DNA of 64,000 nucleotides from Lineus longissimus (lineage: Eukaryota; Nemertea; Pilidiophora; Heteronemertea; Lineidae), in assembly GCF_910592395.1 (NCBI RefSeq), contig NC_088325.1:15254109-15318108 (forward strand), given 5' to 3'. The translations under genes and the position numbers were made by a program. Shown here piece by piece: positions 22,401 to 36,200 of this stretch. The notes beneath the pieces are model-generated. The model searched no databases. It had not been told where the DNA came from and worked only from the letters and a program-made list of their open reading frames with translations. Positions within the stretch are counted from its first letter, which is position 1; each line of letters begins with the position of its first letter.

Positions 22401-23396
22401 TCACACTCCTATTGCAGAGTGGCCAATCTGTAAGGAAAACCATGTAGTTCAAAGACAAAAACAGGGGGCTTGAAGTTGATTGATATCATTGAATTCCCTC
22501 TGAAACCCCAGACAGTTTCAAATGTAAGGGTCCTTGGCCAAAGTTTCATGCTTCAAAAGGCACTTTTTGGGGGTCATATCAAGCCCTGCACTGCATATGA
22601 ACTGGTCAGTACACAGTAAACAATACTGCCAAGAGGTCTTCACATTTTCTGGGGGTAGAGAGTAGAATAGGGCCTACATAGAAGGGTTCTCTATAACTAA
22701 ACAAGTAAGATGTCAAATCCCCAGGATCAAATCCAAGTGGGTTTTTTTTTATTGCAGTGGCCACATTGTCATTGGGACTCTTCGAGTCGGAAACCACAAG
22801 AACATTTAAAATGAACTTCTCTAAATTCTGCTATCAATAAGCCTGCATACCCTAGCGCAACTCAATCCATTCGTGTTAAACTCCCCACCGGAGAACTGTG
22901 AATTAAGGAACCAGATCCAGGGATTGGATGGCCAGATGGGATGGTTTTTCAATCAATCATTAATCAAGTCACAACTTAGGCCTAGGCCTACTTTTCATTC
23001 ATGACCTGGTCTGATCCCGATAGTCGATACGCAATCCCGGAGGCCTATGTCTGTCTGACATAGTCATTACAACGTTCAGTTACACCCATAGGTACCATGG
23101 GTGCCCAAACATTCTACCTGTAACATCATACGAACATACCTTGATACAAATATCCCGTCCTGATATACATACTGTACATTATGTACACCAACGTACACAA
23201 CAACGTCACCACGTTCACTAACTTGGCCAGATGTTTACAAAAGCTAAATAAAATCGGCAATCAAAATCACACTACTCACTTGGAGGATGACACTTTTGAT
23301 CAGGGCGTTCACGGAGGGTGTGAACAACTGACTGGTGCCCTGAAAACACCATAAAACAATCCCTCCTTTACTGAAAATCGTAAATAAATCCAACAT
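16495..23396 (-). CDS. SRPRA: Signal recognition particle receptor subunit alpha (docking protein)
   Basis: Thirteen minus-strand coding exons: 23280-23396, 21198-21281, 20770-20966, 20358-20476, 19585-19708, 19255-19432, 18975-19081, 18450-18646, 18123-18295, 17704-17917, 17346-17431, 16879-17055, 16495-16620. They join to 632 residues (human 638). SRPRA is the GTPase that receives SRP-ribosome complexes at the ER, with SRPRB as membrane partner. The N-terminal SRX domain ([20 protein letters not shown] onward, about residues 1-130) binds SRPRB. A Lys-rich linker follows, then a run of ten Glu encoded by a GAG repeat at about 18990-19020, and the helical N domain ([10 protein letters not shown]). 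The NG GTPase carries GVNGVGKST (about 420-428), the [14 protein letters not shown] insertion box, DTAGRMQDN (about 515-523) and TKFD (about 583-586). All catalytic motifs are intact. It shares a promoter with INTS10. Confidence 0.97.
21282..23279 (-). other. Large first intron of SRPRA
   Basis: A 2.0-kb intron between the first two coding exons. I see only AT-rich sequence with no repeats, RNA gene or coherent coding frame on either strand. Confidence 0.7.
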
Positions 23397-23590
23397 TTTC
23401 TTCGTTTTTCTGGAAGATCTTCGTGGTCTGCTAAATGTTTGACGCAATGTTGCCATTTACGGAAAAATCGGAAAAACCCGAATGCCTGTTCTGCAATTTG
23501 ATTGGTCCAATTTACTCTGTGCTGCTCTCGAGTGACAAAAAGTTAAACTGAATTTCGTGAAATTTAGCATAGAGAGTAGAAAGTACCAAA
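23397..23590. promoter_or_regulatory. Bidirectional SRPRA/INTS10 promoter
   Basis: Only 194 bp separate the two divergent start codons. At 23501-23511 the sequence ATTGGTCCAAT presents CCAAT boxes on both strands as a perfect dyad, well placed for NF-Y. A second dyad, AATTTCGTGAAATT, lies at 23551-23564, closer to INTS10. There is no TATA box, as expected for housekeeping genes. The UTRs of both genes must lie within this space unless a non-coding exon exists. Confidence 0.75.
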
Positions 23591-26500
23591 ATGGCTTCTG
23601 CAATTTTTCAGATAAATTCTACAATGACAAATGCTCTTCCTGACGAAGAATGGCTCGTTTTAAGAGCAAGACAAAGTCTCAAAACTGATCCTTATGCTGC
23701 CAAGGCTTGGTTAATCACCGCTCGGACGTTGTATCCTCTGAACTTTTCCATACAGGTGCGTGGTAAATCGCAAAATAAGAATAGCCTAGGCCAGACACCA
23801 CAGGAATGACAGGATGTCCCAAAAAAGTTATCCTGATTTAGTGCAGGGGTGGAATGGAACTTTTGTAGGGTACTATCTAAAGGAGGGAGCTGTCATTTTT
23901 CCATTGATACCATTCTTGTCATCATGCCATCACACATGAAAGAATGAATTAAGATTGATTCTTCTTGCTTCATCCCCCCTAAATTTTCCCCGTCACTCAA
24001 GTTTCCACATTTATGCCTGGCTTCTCTTCTGCTCTGGTGCCCTTCTTTCTTAACCTTATGCAGTCTCCATGGACTATGTGTGTTCACTTTCCCTCTTCTT
24101 TTGCAGTAAGTTTCTGACGAACCAGCCAGATTGTTGAGATAGCCATCCCACAGCTTGTTTTCTAATTGCATTTATGTGATTTTTCAGTTTGAAACATACT
24201 GTGTTGAAAAATCAGAAAGAAACTTGAAAGAGTCTGCCAAATTGCTGCAGGAAATGTTCACCAACTTCCCAAATGAGCCACAGCTATGGTCGGAGATCCG
24301 AAGCATCACAGAATCACTACAGACTGATGTCGTTGACAGTAATACACAGTTCCTGATTGGTGAGTGTGACTGGAGTCGACCAGTTGGCTTCAGGATGAAG
24401 AGAGTGCTCTGATTCTGCAAACCATTCTGGCTCTACTTTGAACCTTCATTCTTAGCATAATAGCAAATTATATGTTGTTGATTTATTTGCAGATTTGATC
24501 TCTGCTGTACCAACAGACATCCAATGTCGCATGCTCTTCAAAATGGCTGACAGCACACATGATATCTTGGAGCGGTGTCGACTGAAGTTGTTGGCCTTGA
24601 GTCGTTTCCCGCATCTGATTCAGGACCATGGCACTGAGCTGATCGATACACTCATCACAACTGAGAAACATTCACACCAGATGTCACCACTGAACTGCTA
24701 TCGAAAATATCTAGGTTGGTTTCATTCTTCCTAAGATTGGTCTGGCTCTTTGGACTTTCGCTTTGGAATATTCAAATGATTTAAAAATATGCACAGGAAG
24801 AAACACATTTGCCTACGTGTCATGTCATCTATAGCTATCTTTCACTTTCAGTGACTGATGTATTGCCTCAGGTGTTGCGAGCGCCAAGCCTTGCTGTTCA
24901 TCCAAACATCCTCATCAAATGGTTACAGAAATCCCTCGAGTTCTACATCTCATATGTCACCCAGCCTCCAGTGCAAGAAACCAACCAGCACTCAGGTAAG
25001 ATTTGGTTGATGTAGAGTAAACAGACAGCCATTTTCATTCACAAGAGCCATGGAGTCAGTCCTCGCAACATCTTTTCTACAAGTGCTCTCATCACTCACA
25101 GATTTTGACTTCATCAAGTTTCAATCAGTCTGACATCTACCACAAAGATTTACCCCATAAGCAGTATCATCAATTGTGTCTTGTCATTTGCAGAAATGCT
25201 GTCACCTAATAAGCCTTACCTGCGTCGAGCATCAATCATCGGTCTCTCAGACAAAGAGAGTTACATCCTTCACCCATGGCAGAACCTGTATGAAATCGTC
25301 AGCCTGGCTGGCCGACATCTCAAGTGGGAAGACTCCAGCAAGTTCACCAAATCTGGGTGAGTATAGCATCAGATGCAAGAAAAATTATTTCAAAATTAGA
25401 TTTCGATTTATCACGGGCCGAAGCCTTCATATTTCCTCAGCTACAAGTGCAAGCGCAGATGGTTACAAATCTAAAAATCTTTGTTCCAATTTCTGCAAAT
25501 CGTGGTGCAGATTCAAAGTCCTCAATTAAATATCAGTGTTTGGTCACAGTGACTCTGTCGTCTGCCATTCCTAACATTAAAATTTGTGCACTTTCCAGAC
25601 AAAGTCCGGAGAATCGATGGCAACACATCCTCCACCTTCATCAGGAGAGCAAGAAACAACAACAGCAACCGTCGTCACAACTTTTTTACTCCACGGTGGT
25701 TCTTTTTATGGAGACGATGTATCTGTTTTCAAGCAAAATAGACTCGGAGCAGTTCACATGTAAGAATATTCAATTCGTAACCTGATTGTAACCTCAGTTG
25801 ACAAGTATTAGAGCAAAGATGGACCCCATAAGCTCTGTGAACTTACAGACTAGAATGTGGCATGTGGTGTGGGTGTCTGACTCCCATTCAGAGTGATAGA
25901 AGTGAAATGCCGCTTAGATAGCATAACTTTTAATCTTTACAGTTTTATATAAGCACAGACGTACGACATTGACTTTCTTATCGTTTCAGCCACGGCCAGT
26001 GGTTGTCATAGCAACCATCTTGTACTTATTGAAGCAATGAAGGCAAACGACCCTGAAGAGTAAGTCATTTTGGTTTGGCTTTGTATGAAGTCACCGTCTG
26101 TCTGACAAGAAATGGCACAACTGAAACAATACTGTCAAGTACTTGAATGTTTGGTGACTATAAAGTATAATATGTCTTTATGTTTTGGGCTTGGACTTGC
26201 AAATAGAACCACACCACACCTCATTTTCAAAAGATCTCTGGCAAGTTTGCAGTTAAATGTTGTGAGAAACTAAATTGGGACCAAGCTCCAAGCAGCCATT
26301 TGTCCTTTTGTTTTTCAGATAATTCCTTTTGTTTACTTTCAGACCCAGGCCAAAAAAGCTCCGAACGGAGCATTCAAGTGTTCCAAAGATCCATGTGAAC
26401 AGATCGATTAATGTCGGAAGTGAGATCACGCAGAGCTTCGTCACGGCTTTCAAATGTTGGGAATTGTTGCACTCTGCAAAACCTTTACTAGAAGGTAGGT

Positions 26501-28837
26501 ACTTGCGCTGTGTTGGTGATTGATTGATCAGGAAATTGATGGCACTTAGTATCCTCGAGCAAGGCATGTAATCCCAAAATTACCGGTTACCTGTCCTTTG
26601 AATGAGCTGGAAATGTAAAAGCAAGGGCCATTGTGAGATGTCCATACCAGTGCAAGCAGGAGACCCATCCAACACGACTAAGTGGTGACTAGCTGGCGAT
26701 TGACTTGTAGTCTGAGGTAGTATGTCATTCAAAAGATGCTCTCTTTGCAGAATTGAATCAGTTGCTGGTATTGTGGCGAGCAGAATCGTGGCCGTGGCTG
26801 AATTCATTTGAGGCCGACTGTCTGATCTATCAGGTAAGTAGTTGTCAGTTCATATCAGTAAGTTCCAGCAAATAAAAAAGTAAACTTGGTCCTGTGTTCG
26901 TCAGTGTCATTCTTTAGGGTAAATGCAAAAGTTTTCCATGTTAGATGTAATACTAGTTGGTGAAATGTTCATAAGCTACATTCTTTTCAGGGTAATTTCA
27001 AAGACGCCATAACAAAAATTCGCTCAACGGGCAGTAACACATATAAGGGACCAGCGGAAACTCGCAAGAACCTCCAACTGGCAAGCTGTCATTTTTGTTT
27101 GGGAAAATTATCGGTAAATAGACAAACTTATTTCTTTGCTTTGGATATTGGCCATCAGATTCACCACTTCAGAGGGCATCATCAAAGTGAAATACTAGTA
27201 TGTAAAACAAGCTTTTGGTACTATCTGTCACTTTTCTTTGGAAAGATCGAGTGAGATGACTCATTTGAATTCCATACCTTTTCCAGGAAGCATGTAGCAC
27301 TGCCCTCGATGTCATGTCATCCTTGACGGCATGGAAGTCACAAGATAGCGCCTCCCCACCAATGCCATCTATCCATGGATCAGGGCGGCAGCTCCAGTTA
27401 TTGGCCTGTACTGATGTGGAGATAATGCCCTATTGTATTGAAATGCTACTGATATGTTTTAAGGTGAGTTGGTCCGAATCTTTACTCTGCATATTATTAT
27501 GAAATAAGTCGGCAGAATTGTTGGTGTACATGTATGTAGGCAAGAGCACAGTTGATGTTGTTGTGCTGCATAATAATAATCACAACGCAACAAAACTTGT
27601 CTTTGTACAAATGTTATTTAATATAGTTCAAAACCAATAGACTGTTATAAATTCTAACCTGAGTGTATCATCAAATCTCTTGTAAGCATCGAAGGCCTCT
27701 GCACAGCTTCTTAGAAACCACCATCATTGTTTTCATTTCAGGAGCGAGCCTTACGACCAAAAGTCAAAGATGATCTGTGTCTTGGTCACATGATAGTATT
27801 GCTGCAATATCACTGGCCAAAACATGAACACCTGTTCACCCAAGCAGTAGAGAAAATACGTCAGCAGGGGGCGTTTACGTACAGTGCCTTCTTCAACTAT
27901 ATCATCAGTATCCTTTTGAAAATAAAAAATCAAAGTTCTTGTATGGTGCTTATAGAGCATTCTCAGAGCGCTTTATGGTTATTGCCTAGCGTATGGGCCA
28001 TTTCAGGCCACTTGAGAGTCTACTGAGTAACACTGGCCAGGCCATGAATCCTTCCACTGTGTTGCTGCACTCCCTTCGACCATCGGTTGGACTGGTGTTT
28101 TATATCTTGTATAGAGTTGACTGTTCTCATGTGGTGTCCAAGGTTTCTACAGTGCTACCATCATTTTGAAAGAATTCTCTCAAAATTGGTGCTATCTTTG
28201 TGTAACTTTCCTTGACTTGTACCAGCTATTGACATCCTGGAGGAGTTTTCCTACCTGAAGACAAAAGATGGTGGTAAGATTGTGTTGGACGTCCTCTCGA
28301 CAAGCACTAAGTTGATTGCACAGTAAGTTATCTAATTCTTCCAAGAATGAGGCTATTTGAAGTAATTTTCAAATCTGTATTACCACGAAAGCAGTCAATC
28401 ATGACAAAAAAAACCTGTGTTGATCAAGAACTTTTCCGTGAATGGTGATGTCAAAAGGTTTAACTACGGTACCATAAGATAGAGCCAAACAGGACCTTTC
28501 AAATGTCAATGGTCATGTCAATATGTTTACCAATAGTACCATCAGAAAGAGGTGAACAAGATACAATGGATTTCCAGCGAATGGTCATGACATTAGGTTT
28601 GAACAGTAATTAACTGTTGAGGGGCAATCCTGAAACTGGTCTGTATATTGATGAGGCAAGGTATTTTCTGTCTTTTCCAGACAGCGAACAGTAACGCGTG
28701 GGGTAAACAAGGGGGTCAAGGAGGACTTCCAATTGTCAATGCAGAAGCAGGTCAGTCGATCGGAGGAAAACATTGAAGCGCTCATTTGCCAGTTTCTGAT
28801 GGAGGAGAGGGAGTTCTTGCAGCAGAATCTGCAGTGA
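23591..28837 (+). CDS. INTS10: Integrator complex subunit 10
   Basis: Fourteen coding exons: 23591-23755, 24188-24359, 24493-24714, 24852-24995, 25194-25356, 25599-25759, 25990-26059, 26343-26494, 26751-26833, 26991-27113, 27287-27463, 27742-27907, 28226-28322, 28681-28837. They join in phase to 683 residues (human about 710). INTS10 is a helical-repeat scaffold in the Integrator module with INTS13 and INTS14. Integrator cleaves nascent snRNAs and attenuates paused Pol II. Diagnostic stretches are [14 protein letters not shown] (about 36-49), [82 protein letters not shown] and [18 protein letters not shown]. The start ATG has a good context (AAAATGG). I see no disruption. The same window carries U4 snRNA genes, a class of Integrator substrate. 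Confidence 0.96.
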
Positions 28838-29077
28838 TGGGATGACTGATGATGAAACAATTGGATGGTCATGACTTCACGATCAGTCGAGACTGAAGAG
28901 GGAAAATAGTCAGCCGTCTCAGTATGACCAACAATATTGACTTAAACTTCTGATAGACATTTCCTTTAATGGAATCCTCAGTAGCAAGGGCTATTCTAGT
29001 GCTACAGAATTTGACATTTGATGAGTTCAGGTGAAAAAGCCGCTAAATGCCATTGCAGAAATTCTGTCATTGTGGAA

Positions 29078-29083
29078 AATAAA
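29078..29083 (+). terminator. Candidate poly(A) signal of INTS10
   Basis: AATAAA about 240 bases after the INTS10 stop codon, followed by a T-rich stretch. Motif call only. Confidence 0.6.
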
Positions 29084-29089
29084 CTGAGC

Positions 29090-30251
29090 ACTTATGTGCG
29101 CTATTTTATAATAAATCCACTTGATTTTCTTTTCACAGTGTTCTATTCAAATTGTGGTTTGTACTGAATTCTCTGAGACTTCATAAATCATTCAAGCAAT
29201 CACATGAACCAGTAGACCAGGCCCAGGTAATTCCCTTTAAATGGGCAGGGGACGAATTAAACCCATCCTGGCATTTTTTCTTATTTAGAATTCTGAGAAT
29301 TACAGACTTTTATTTCTTCAAAATCAAGGTACTAAAATTTGATTTTTCGAAAAGTTTCTTTCTGAGCATATGCGGAAACCGTTTCTGGTTCAATATCACT
29401 TTAGATTTCATGAAAATCTTCACTAATGAAAAAGTGAGAGCCAAAAAATGAGGTCTGTAAAGTCTTTGGTCTGTAGAATAGACCCTGCCCTTCGAAAGAC
29501 TAGCTGCCCGGCAAGTATGGAAATGAACAAGTTATTGTTTGTTCACCAATCTCGAAGCACCTGTAAGTCTCGCGAGATTGTCAAGAATTCGGGATGGCTC
29601 CTGCTCGCGAAAAGTGGGATTTGTTTTCACTCAAAAACATCGTACAAACTTTTAAGTGCTCATGAATAAACTGTTCAAAGTTCAATAGTTTGTGAGTGAT
29701 TAAACATAGGTACGTTTAGAAATATGTGAAGTATCATTATTTCGTGTTCACATGCAAGAAAAATGGATCAAAGTGGAACGCTCTTTTGACATGTTTGACT
29801 TTTCATAAGTGCAAATGCACTGACTTTTAGCCTATATCATACTGCAGGTGCACAAACAAAAAACATGCCATGACCAAATCACCCCCCCCCCCCCCGAAAC
29901 CGCTGACAACTCACAATACATGGGTCGGGCTGGTAGGCCTATTTAACATTCGCACTGCATGACTGACAGTGACAGCATTGATTATTTTGGGCGCTTGGCC
30001 TTACCGTTCTCCGGCCGGTCCTGGCCCTGCGGCTACCTCTCTGCATGCTCTTGCCCTGGCCTCGGCTTTCACCTCGGGCTTCGATTCATGTATAGTTTTA
30101 CTCAGTGCAATGGGCATTAATCTCTAGGCCTAACTTAATTACAATATCAAGAACAAGCCAGCATGCAATTGCAAGTCGCTCATCCTCCCCCGACCCAGTC
30201 ATCAAACATCTGATCTGTATTTTCATTTCTCAATGCCAGTGGTGGACTGTG
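29090..30251. other. Spacer between INTS10 and the DNAAF8-like gene
   Basis: Contains a pure C run at about 29881-29896 and no recognisable gene. An acceptor-like TTTCTCAATGCCAG ending at 30239 suggests that the DNAAF8-like gene has a spliced 5' UTR beginning somewhere in this spacer. Confidence 0.5.
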
Positions 30252-33200
30252 ATGGCTTCCAGTGAAGACCTAAGCGATGCAGAAGTGGAGGCTGCTGAGG
30301 TACAGATCCCTGGCTACCTCCCAGATAAATCCATCCTTAAACCCAAGTTGGACTCGATCTTTGCAGAAGTTGCCAAAAACCTTCCAGACATTGACTTTGA
30401 ATTGTCAGATGTAAGTAAAAACATGGTTGACAGGCATATGACTGTTGCAATTCAAGTGGTGAGCTAGATTCCAGCACAGCCCTGTAGGCTACTTACTTGC
30501 ATCGTTCCGTGACTGCCAATAAAAACACAGGCCGCCATTTTGAATCTTGTGAAGTAGAACACAGGTGCTTGAAGATACTAGAATCAAAGCGATCACCAAA
30601 CACCCAAATCAACTGAGACACACACAACTGAAAGAACTATACGTTTTCTGTCGCGGTGACTGATCGATCACTAAATGATCTGTTAAAGCTGATATTGTCA
30701 CGAGGCTGTGGCGGTGCTCCATCTGAGATAGAATGGTGTAACGGCAATCTCTGTTGGCATCCTTTGATCTCCATGGAGAAAGGTGGCAGGCAAAGATTTA
30801 AAAACTACTAAATGCATTTCTCAGTGTTATAGTCTTGTCAGTTATACACAAAACAGTGACATTCCTTTGTATCAATACAGGTCAGTTCTGATGATGATGA
30901 AGTTGCCATATTCCATCGTCAACTAAAAACGCCAACAGAGATTGATGTCGACAAAGATCTGGATGAAAGTTTGACAGAAAGAAGCTTTATGGATGATAAC
31001 ATACCTGTGTTTGGAAAAGTTGAGACTAAATTCATCAAAACACGTCCAACTCCAGGGCAAAAAAACATCCGAATTGAATCTGTTGTTCATGACGACGATG
31101 TCAACACACAAGGAAGAACGGAATCATCCAAACAAAAAAGTGTATCCATGACGACAGTGAGCTGTGGTGTTGGGACTGATGACTTGGACCCACTGCCTGT
31201 ACCGAAACTTCAAACATGGGTCCAGACCACACAAACTGAACGTGGCAGCATGGAGCGTATAAGAACAACACGTTGTGCAGGTGCAGGCCTGATGGGTGAG
31301 ATGCTTGGCTCAAACAGTAACAGCTTGATCAATGAAATGATGTCATTTACAAAGAATTTCTCAACTGACACAGATGATTTAGAAGTTGACGATATCCAAA
31401 TCAGTGTCGCAACCACTTGTCCAGACAATCGGGAACGGAAAAAGACTAAATCTGTGACGTCACAGGATTCAAGGCGGGTTGTGTCACAATATATCTCGAG
31501 TGAAGCTCCGCTGCTGCCTTTACAGAATATCGAGCACAGTAACCTAGGTGAGTGATTTAGATTTCATTGACAACTTGCCTTTCTTACTATCTGTGATCTC
31601 TCCTCGACAACAATGAATATTGACTGTAAACTAATATATAACGTCGCAGAGAAAGAGTCCCAACTGGGGTTGTTTGCCTAATAACTATGCTCATGCTACT
31701 CAAGGTTTCAGTTGGATAGAATGTATGCTTGCCTGAGATTCAAACTTCAAAAGGGGGCAATATACTTGTACTTGCATTTTCATCAGCTCACAGACACTTA
31801 AATTTTTGTGATATCAATTTCAGACCTTGTACTAGCCAACCTCTGTTACCCGACTGATGCGGCCACTGGGGATGGTTGCAGAAGCCCAAGACCACCCCCT
31901 GTTGAGCCACTGCATAACAATGATGAAGACAGACGAACTCTGATTGAGAGGCTTGCTGAGCTCTCGGCGCAGGAGTCTGGTCAAGCATTGAAGGATGTCG
32001 ACCCCAAGACTGGAGCGATCAGAAAGAAACCACCGTCAAAGGCTGAGAAGGCTGCTCGCAATGCAGAAGGTATAAGGCAACTACTGTTACTGATGAAGCA
32101 GAGCTTTCAGGTGCCCCAGGGCTGGAAACTGGCCTATCCCAAAAGGGTGACCAAATTACAACAAAAAGTCATTTGGCCCCCTGAAGTGTTTTCTGGATGT
32201 TAAAATGGTCTGTGTTATGCTTGTCAACACCTCAGAAGATTAGAAATAAAGTACATGTAGCTACATGTGTTGTGTGTGTTCAAGACACTTGGCACATGTA
32301 GCTACATGTGTTGTGTGTGTTCAAGATGCTTGGCACATGTAGCTACATGTGTTGTGTGTGTTCAAGACACTTGGCACATGTAGCTACATGTGTTGTGTGT
32401 GTTCAAGACGCTTGGCACATTAGCTACTTTATTTCAGTTCCTATTTGTTAGATATTAAAACTATCTGCATGCGTTACATGAACAGGCGTGAAGTATAAAG
32501 AAGACTTCATTCACTTGCAGCGATTAATGTTAAGAAAGTCTCCGGCATGGGCACTAATACCAAGGACTTGCAGAACTACGCCATGACACTTCATCCAGAA
32601 TTTCATGCTCCGGCAAAAAAGGAAGAACGCGAGACGGTGTTCATTGACCTTAGGAACTTTGACCAAGATAAAAAGGAACGAGAACTGAGTTTTGAGGCAA
32701 TACAAAGGATACTGCAGATTCAGCAAGAGCAGAGGTATGCTTTGGTAGATCAGTACTGCTAGGGCTGGAAAAGTCCTGTATTTAGGTAAAGCCTAAAGAT
32801 TTGGTTTAGCTACTGCCTTGTGTCCCGTCTAAAACTTGAATGTTCTCAGAATGGTGCTGTTGAGCACAACTTGCTGCATGCCCACATTGCCTGTTTTCAA
32901 TTCAACTTATTTCTATTTTCAGCACTGTTGAGACGAGTTCAGATGACGACTCGGACGCTGATGATAATGAACTTTGGTTTGAGCAGCGTAAGAGGATGAA
33001 GGGGATGATGGCTAATAAAGGTGTCCTCACTGATGTCTTACCATCCAAGTCACAGCCTCCAAAGTGAGTAACGTTCTCGTTCCTTCTCCTCCCTCTATGG
33101 CACTGGACAAACGAGATTTCAAAATGATGCAACCTGTATTAATCTCACAACTCATCGATTTAAACTTCATAACTTCATCTTCAATCTTCTAGGACAAATA

Positions 33201-36200
33201 CCCCAAAGCCTACATCACCAAGAAAACCACCAGTCCCCAAAACCCGTCCAGCTCCTATTGACATGGGAGCGACTAGTGAACGTACAGCATCTCTCGCGCA
33301 GACTGGGACACCAGCCAATACTCCTGTGGGCTTGTTTGAGGACCAGGCTGCCTTGAAAGACGAGAGGGAGAAGGAAAGGAGACTGGAGGTCGCCAAGTGA
33401 GGAAACTTTCATTGTCTCTTCTGACGTAGACCATTGACTCACTCACTCATACATAGTGACATATCTATGTCCACTGTCCCACCTCATCTCTCCAGTCATT
33501 ACGGTACTGAGCTGTCTCTGTCAGCACCCCTCTTGCAAATTCAAATGTTGTGTTTTAGGAAACTCCGTGATCAGAGGGAAGCCGAGAGACAATCTCGTAT
33601 CCGTCTTGGTAAACGCCTTGAGGCTCTCCGTCCAACAACATCAGTCAGTGGCAAGCGGCCATCAGCAGAAGCTACGCCCACAGTCTTTGATTCAGTAAGT
33701 TGAAGAACCAAGCTCAGTCCATGTTAGCAGTAATGTTGGCTTCAAATCCTAACACTACTTATGTTAATGAAATTTACTGAAGAGATCCATGTAACGCTGA
33801 GATGAGCTCTTGCTGCCATTTGATACCCATTCAGGACATTGAAGAGGTGTAGTTTATGGGATATTCTGACTTGTTTTCGTTCATTTCCAGGAAGGATCGT
33901 ATGAACAAGCCCCCGCCAGTCTCCCAAGTGTTCTGATCGGTGAACGTGAATGCTGTCTGCTGACTTGTATCATGTCCAGTAACGGCGAGATTGTTACTCA
34001 CAGGGGCAGCGTCAATAAAAGTGTCGACTCTGGTGAGAAAAAAACTCAAACAAATTCATCGCTGTCTATTTTTCATCAAATTTCTCTTAGTCTTAAGGGA
34101 GGAAATGTGGCATGTTCTTAAAGCCTGTCTCCATCTGTTTCAGGTCACGGCCTCTCAGCCAGTTACACCTCCCTGCTGACCTGGCTACTCTCATTGGTGC
34201 CAGATAACTACACATTCCTCAAGATGCCTCTCCAGTCCCCTGGTGATGACCTCATCACATTCCGGGCACCGTTCGCCGTCATCGGGCTGCAACAGATGTG
34301 GTTCGAGGAGCAGTTGCGTCTGATCATTGCTGTGACGCCAATATATAGCATGGGCAATACGCCGACCAAATCAAAGAAAGCAAAGGTAAGTAAAGGTCCA
34401 CAATTATCTGCTTGCATCATGCGTGAAAAACCTTCGTACCGAGACTAGAAGCTCATCTGAGGCGACTGGCGACGTCAACCACCACTTGGCTGGCAAATAC
34501 TTGACATGTTTGAGATCTGTTCATTGGAGATTCTTCATAAAAAGTGCTAGGCTTCCAAAATTTGTTATTCTGAAGAAACCGTACTCCCTGCCTTTCACAA
34601 TCTATATCTCCATTGCTTTCATGTGATGCATTATGAAATCTTGTTTCCAGGCTCGAGATGAAACCACTACTCCCTTTCAACAATCCCTAATCAAGTTCCT
34701 CTCAACGAACACACTTCATACTGTGTGCCCCTGGCTGGCAGAGCTTGTCTCTATGGACGTGACAAGCCGCGACATGATGCAGTCAGACTCGGATTCCTCC
34801 AAGCCGCACGTCTACCGTCCATCGTTACCCAACATTACAGTACGACCGTTGTCGACATTTCTGCAGGTCAATCCAGACCCAAATTCCACCCGCAAGATTT
34901 TCACCACTCCCTGTGGCTTCTTCTGGCAGACCGTGGACAGCGACGAGCAGTTGTGTCTGTTAGATATTGATGAAGAACACATGGAATCTGAGACCCAGAT
35001 CACCATGTCGCTGATTTATAAGAAGGTTTTCACCGACCCTACAGCGATGATGGGGATTCTGAACCGGGTGCTCCAGGAGGGTTTGGATATCAGTGGCGTG
35101 CGTTTGACCTACCCTGCATCATCCATGATGAACACTACCCCAGAGGGACAAGGGAATACAGAGCTGGAAATGTTGAATAAGATCGGGCCAATATTAGCTG
35201 TGGGGATCAGGGGAGCATGTGCCAGGACAATATGGTTAGACACCATCGGCCCTGCAGATCCTATCTTAGCGAGAAAGACTGATCCAAAGTCTCTGTGTGC
35301 TTTATTTGGAGGGAATTCACGTGATGAGTGCTTGCTATTCTGTCCTCGTAATCCCGGGAGGATCATCTCGGAGCTCGTTCTATGGTTTGGTGGAAGAGTG
35401 CCCCCTAGTGGCGTCATTGATGTCGGCACACCAACGACGCCAAGAGATCGCGCAAGAAGTGGCAGCCCAAAATCTCGCAAGACGAAGAAGGTCCCGTTCT
35501 CCACCGATAAGAAGGATCTCGCTGTTCCTTCTCACCGTCCCCCGGCGTTGCTAACAGCCATGACCCTGAGCGATGTCTTCATGGCCATCTCCCCTCTCCT
35601 GCCGACACAGTGCCTTGGTCTGATTCTGGTGGTCTGTCAGAGGAGGGGCTACCAAGTACGAGGGATACGACGTACTAAGCTCACATCAAAGAAGGCCAAC
35701 TGTTTAGGTAGGTGTGATTCAGTCTTCTGGTCTTTGGCTATTAGTATGAAGAAGTATCACATGCAAAGGTGGAAAGTCAGCGAAGTATCTGGGGACAATC
35801 TGATAGGCTTCTAGGCTATAGAAGCTAACCGTAAAAAATGTCCAGTCTTTTGATGGTAGATACGTTAAACAGGGACGAAACATTAGACCTGGGACAGTGA
35901 GCCCAAGGCATCTGCTATACTATTGTGCCTTTTATTGCTTGAAATGTGATCTTTTATGTTTATTTTGAATATTATCCTCTCCACTGCAGGTCTGAGTGGC
36001 CAGCAGCTCACAGTATTCAGCCCAGCTTCCCCCACATCGCTGTCCTCCTTTGACGACAAGTCCTTCGACTTTGATTCACCGCCCGGAGAGTCACGGCGAC
36101 CTTGCACCCTCCTGCTGCTCAGGAAGGAGAATGCTATGCACAATTCAGCTAGTCTGATTGAAGCCTTTATGGTACAGATGTCATTACGGGGTGTCCTGGG

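Noticed and set aside
32070-32202. Read-through of DNAAF8-like exon 3 to a stop, giving an alternative short end
   Set aside because: Splicing at 32069 joins in phase to exon 4 and restores the conserved FIDLR motif; the read-through may at most be an intron-retention form.
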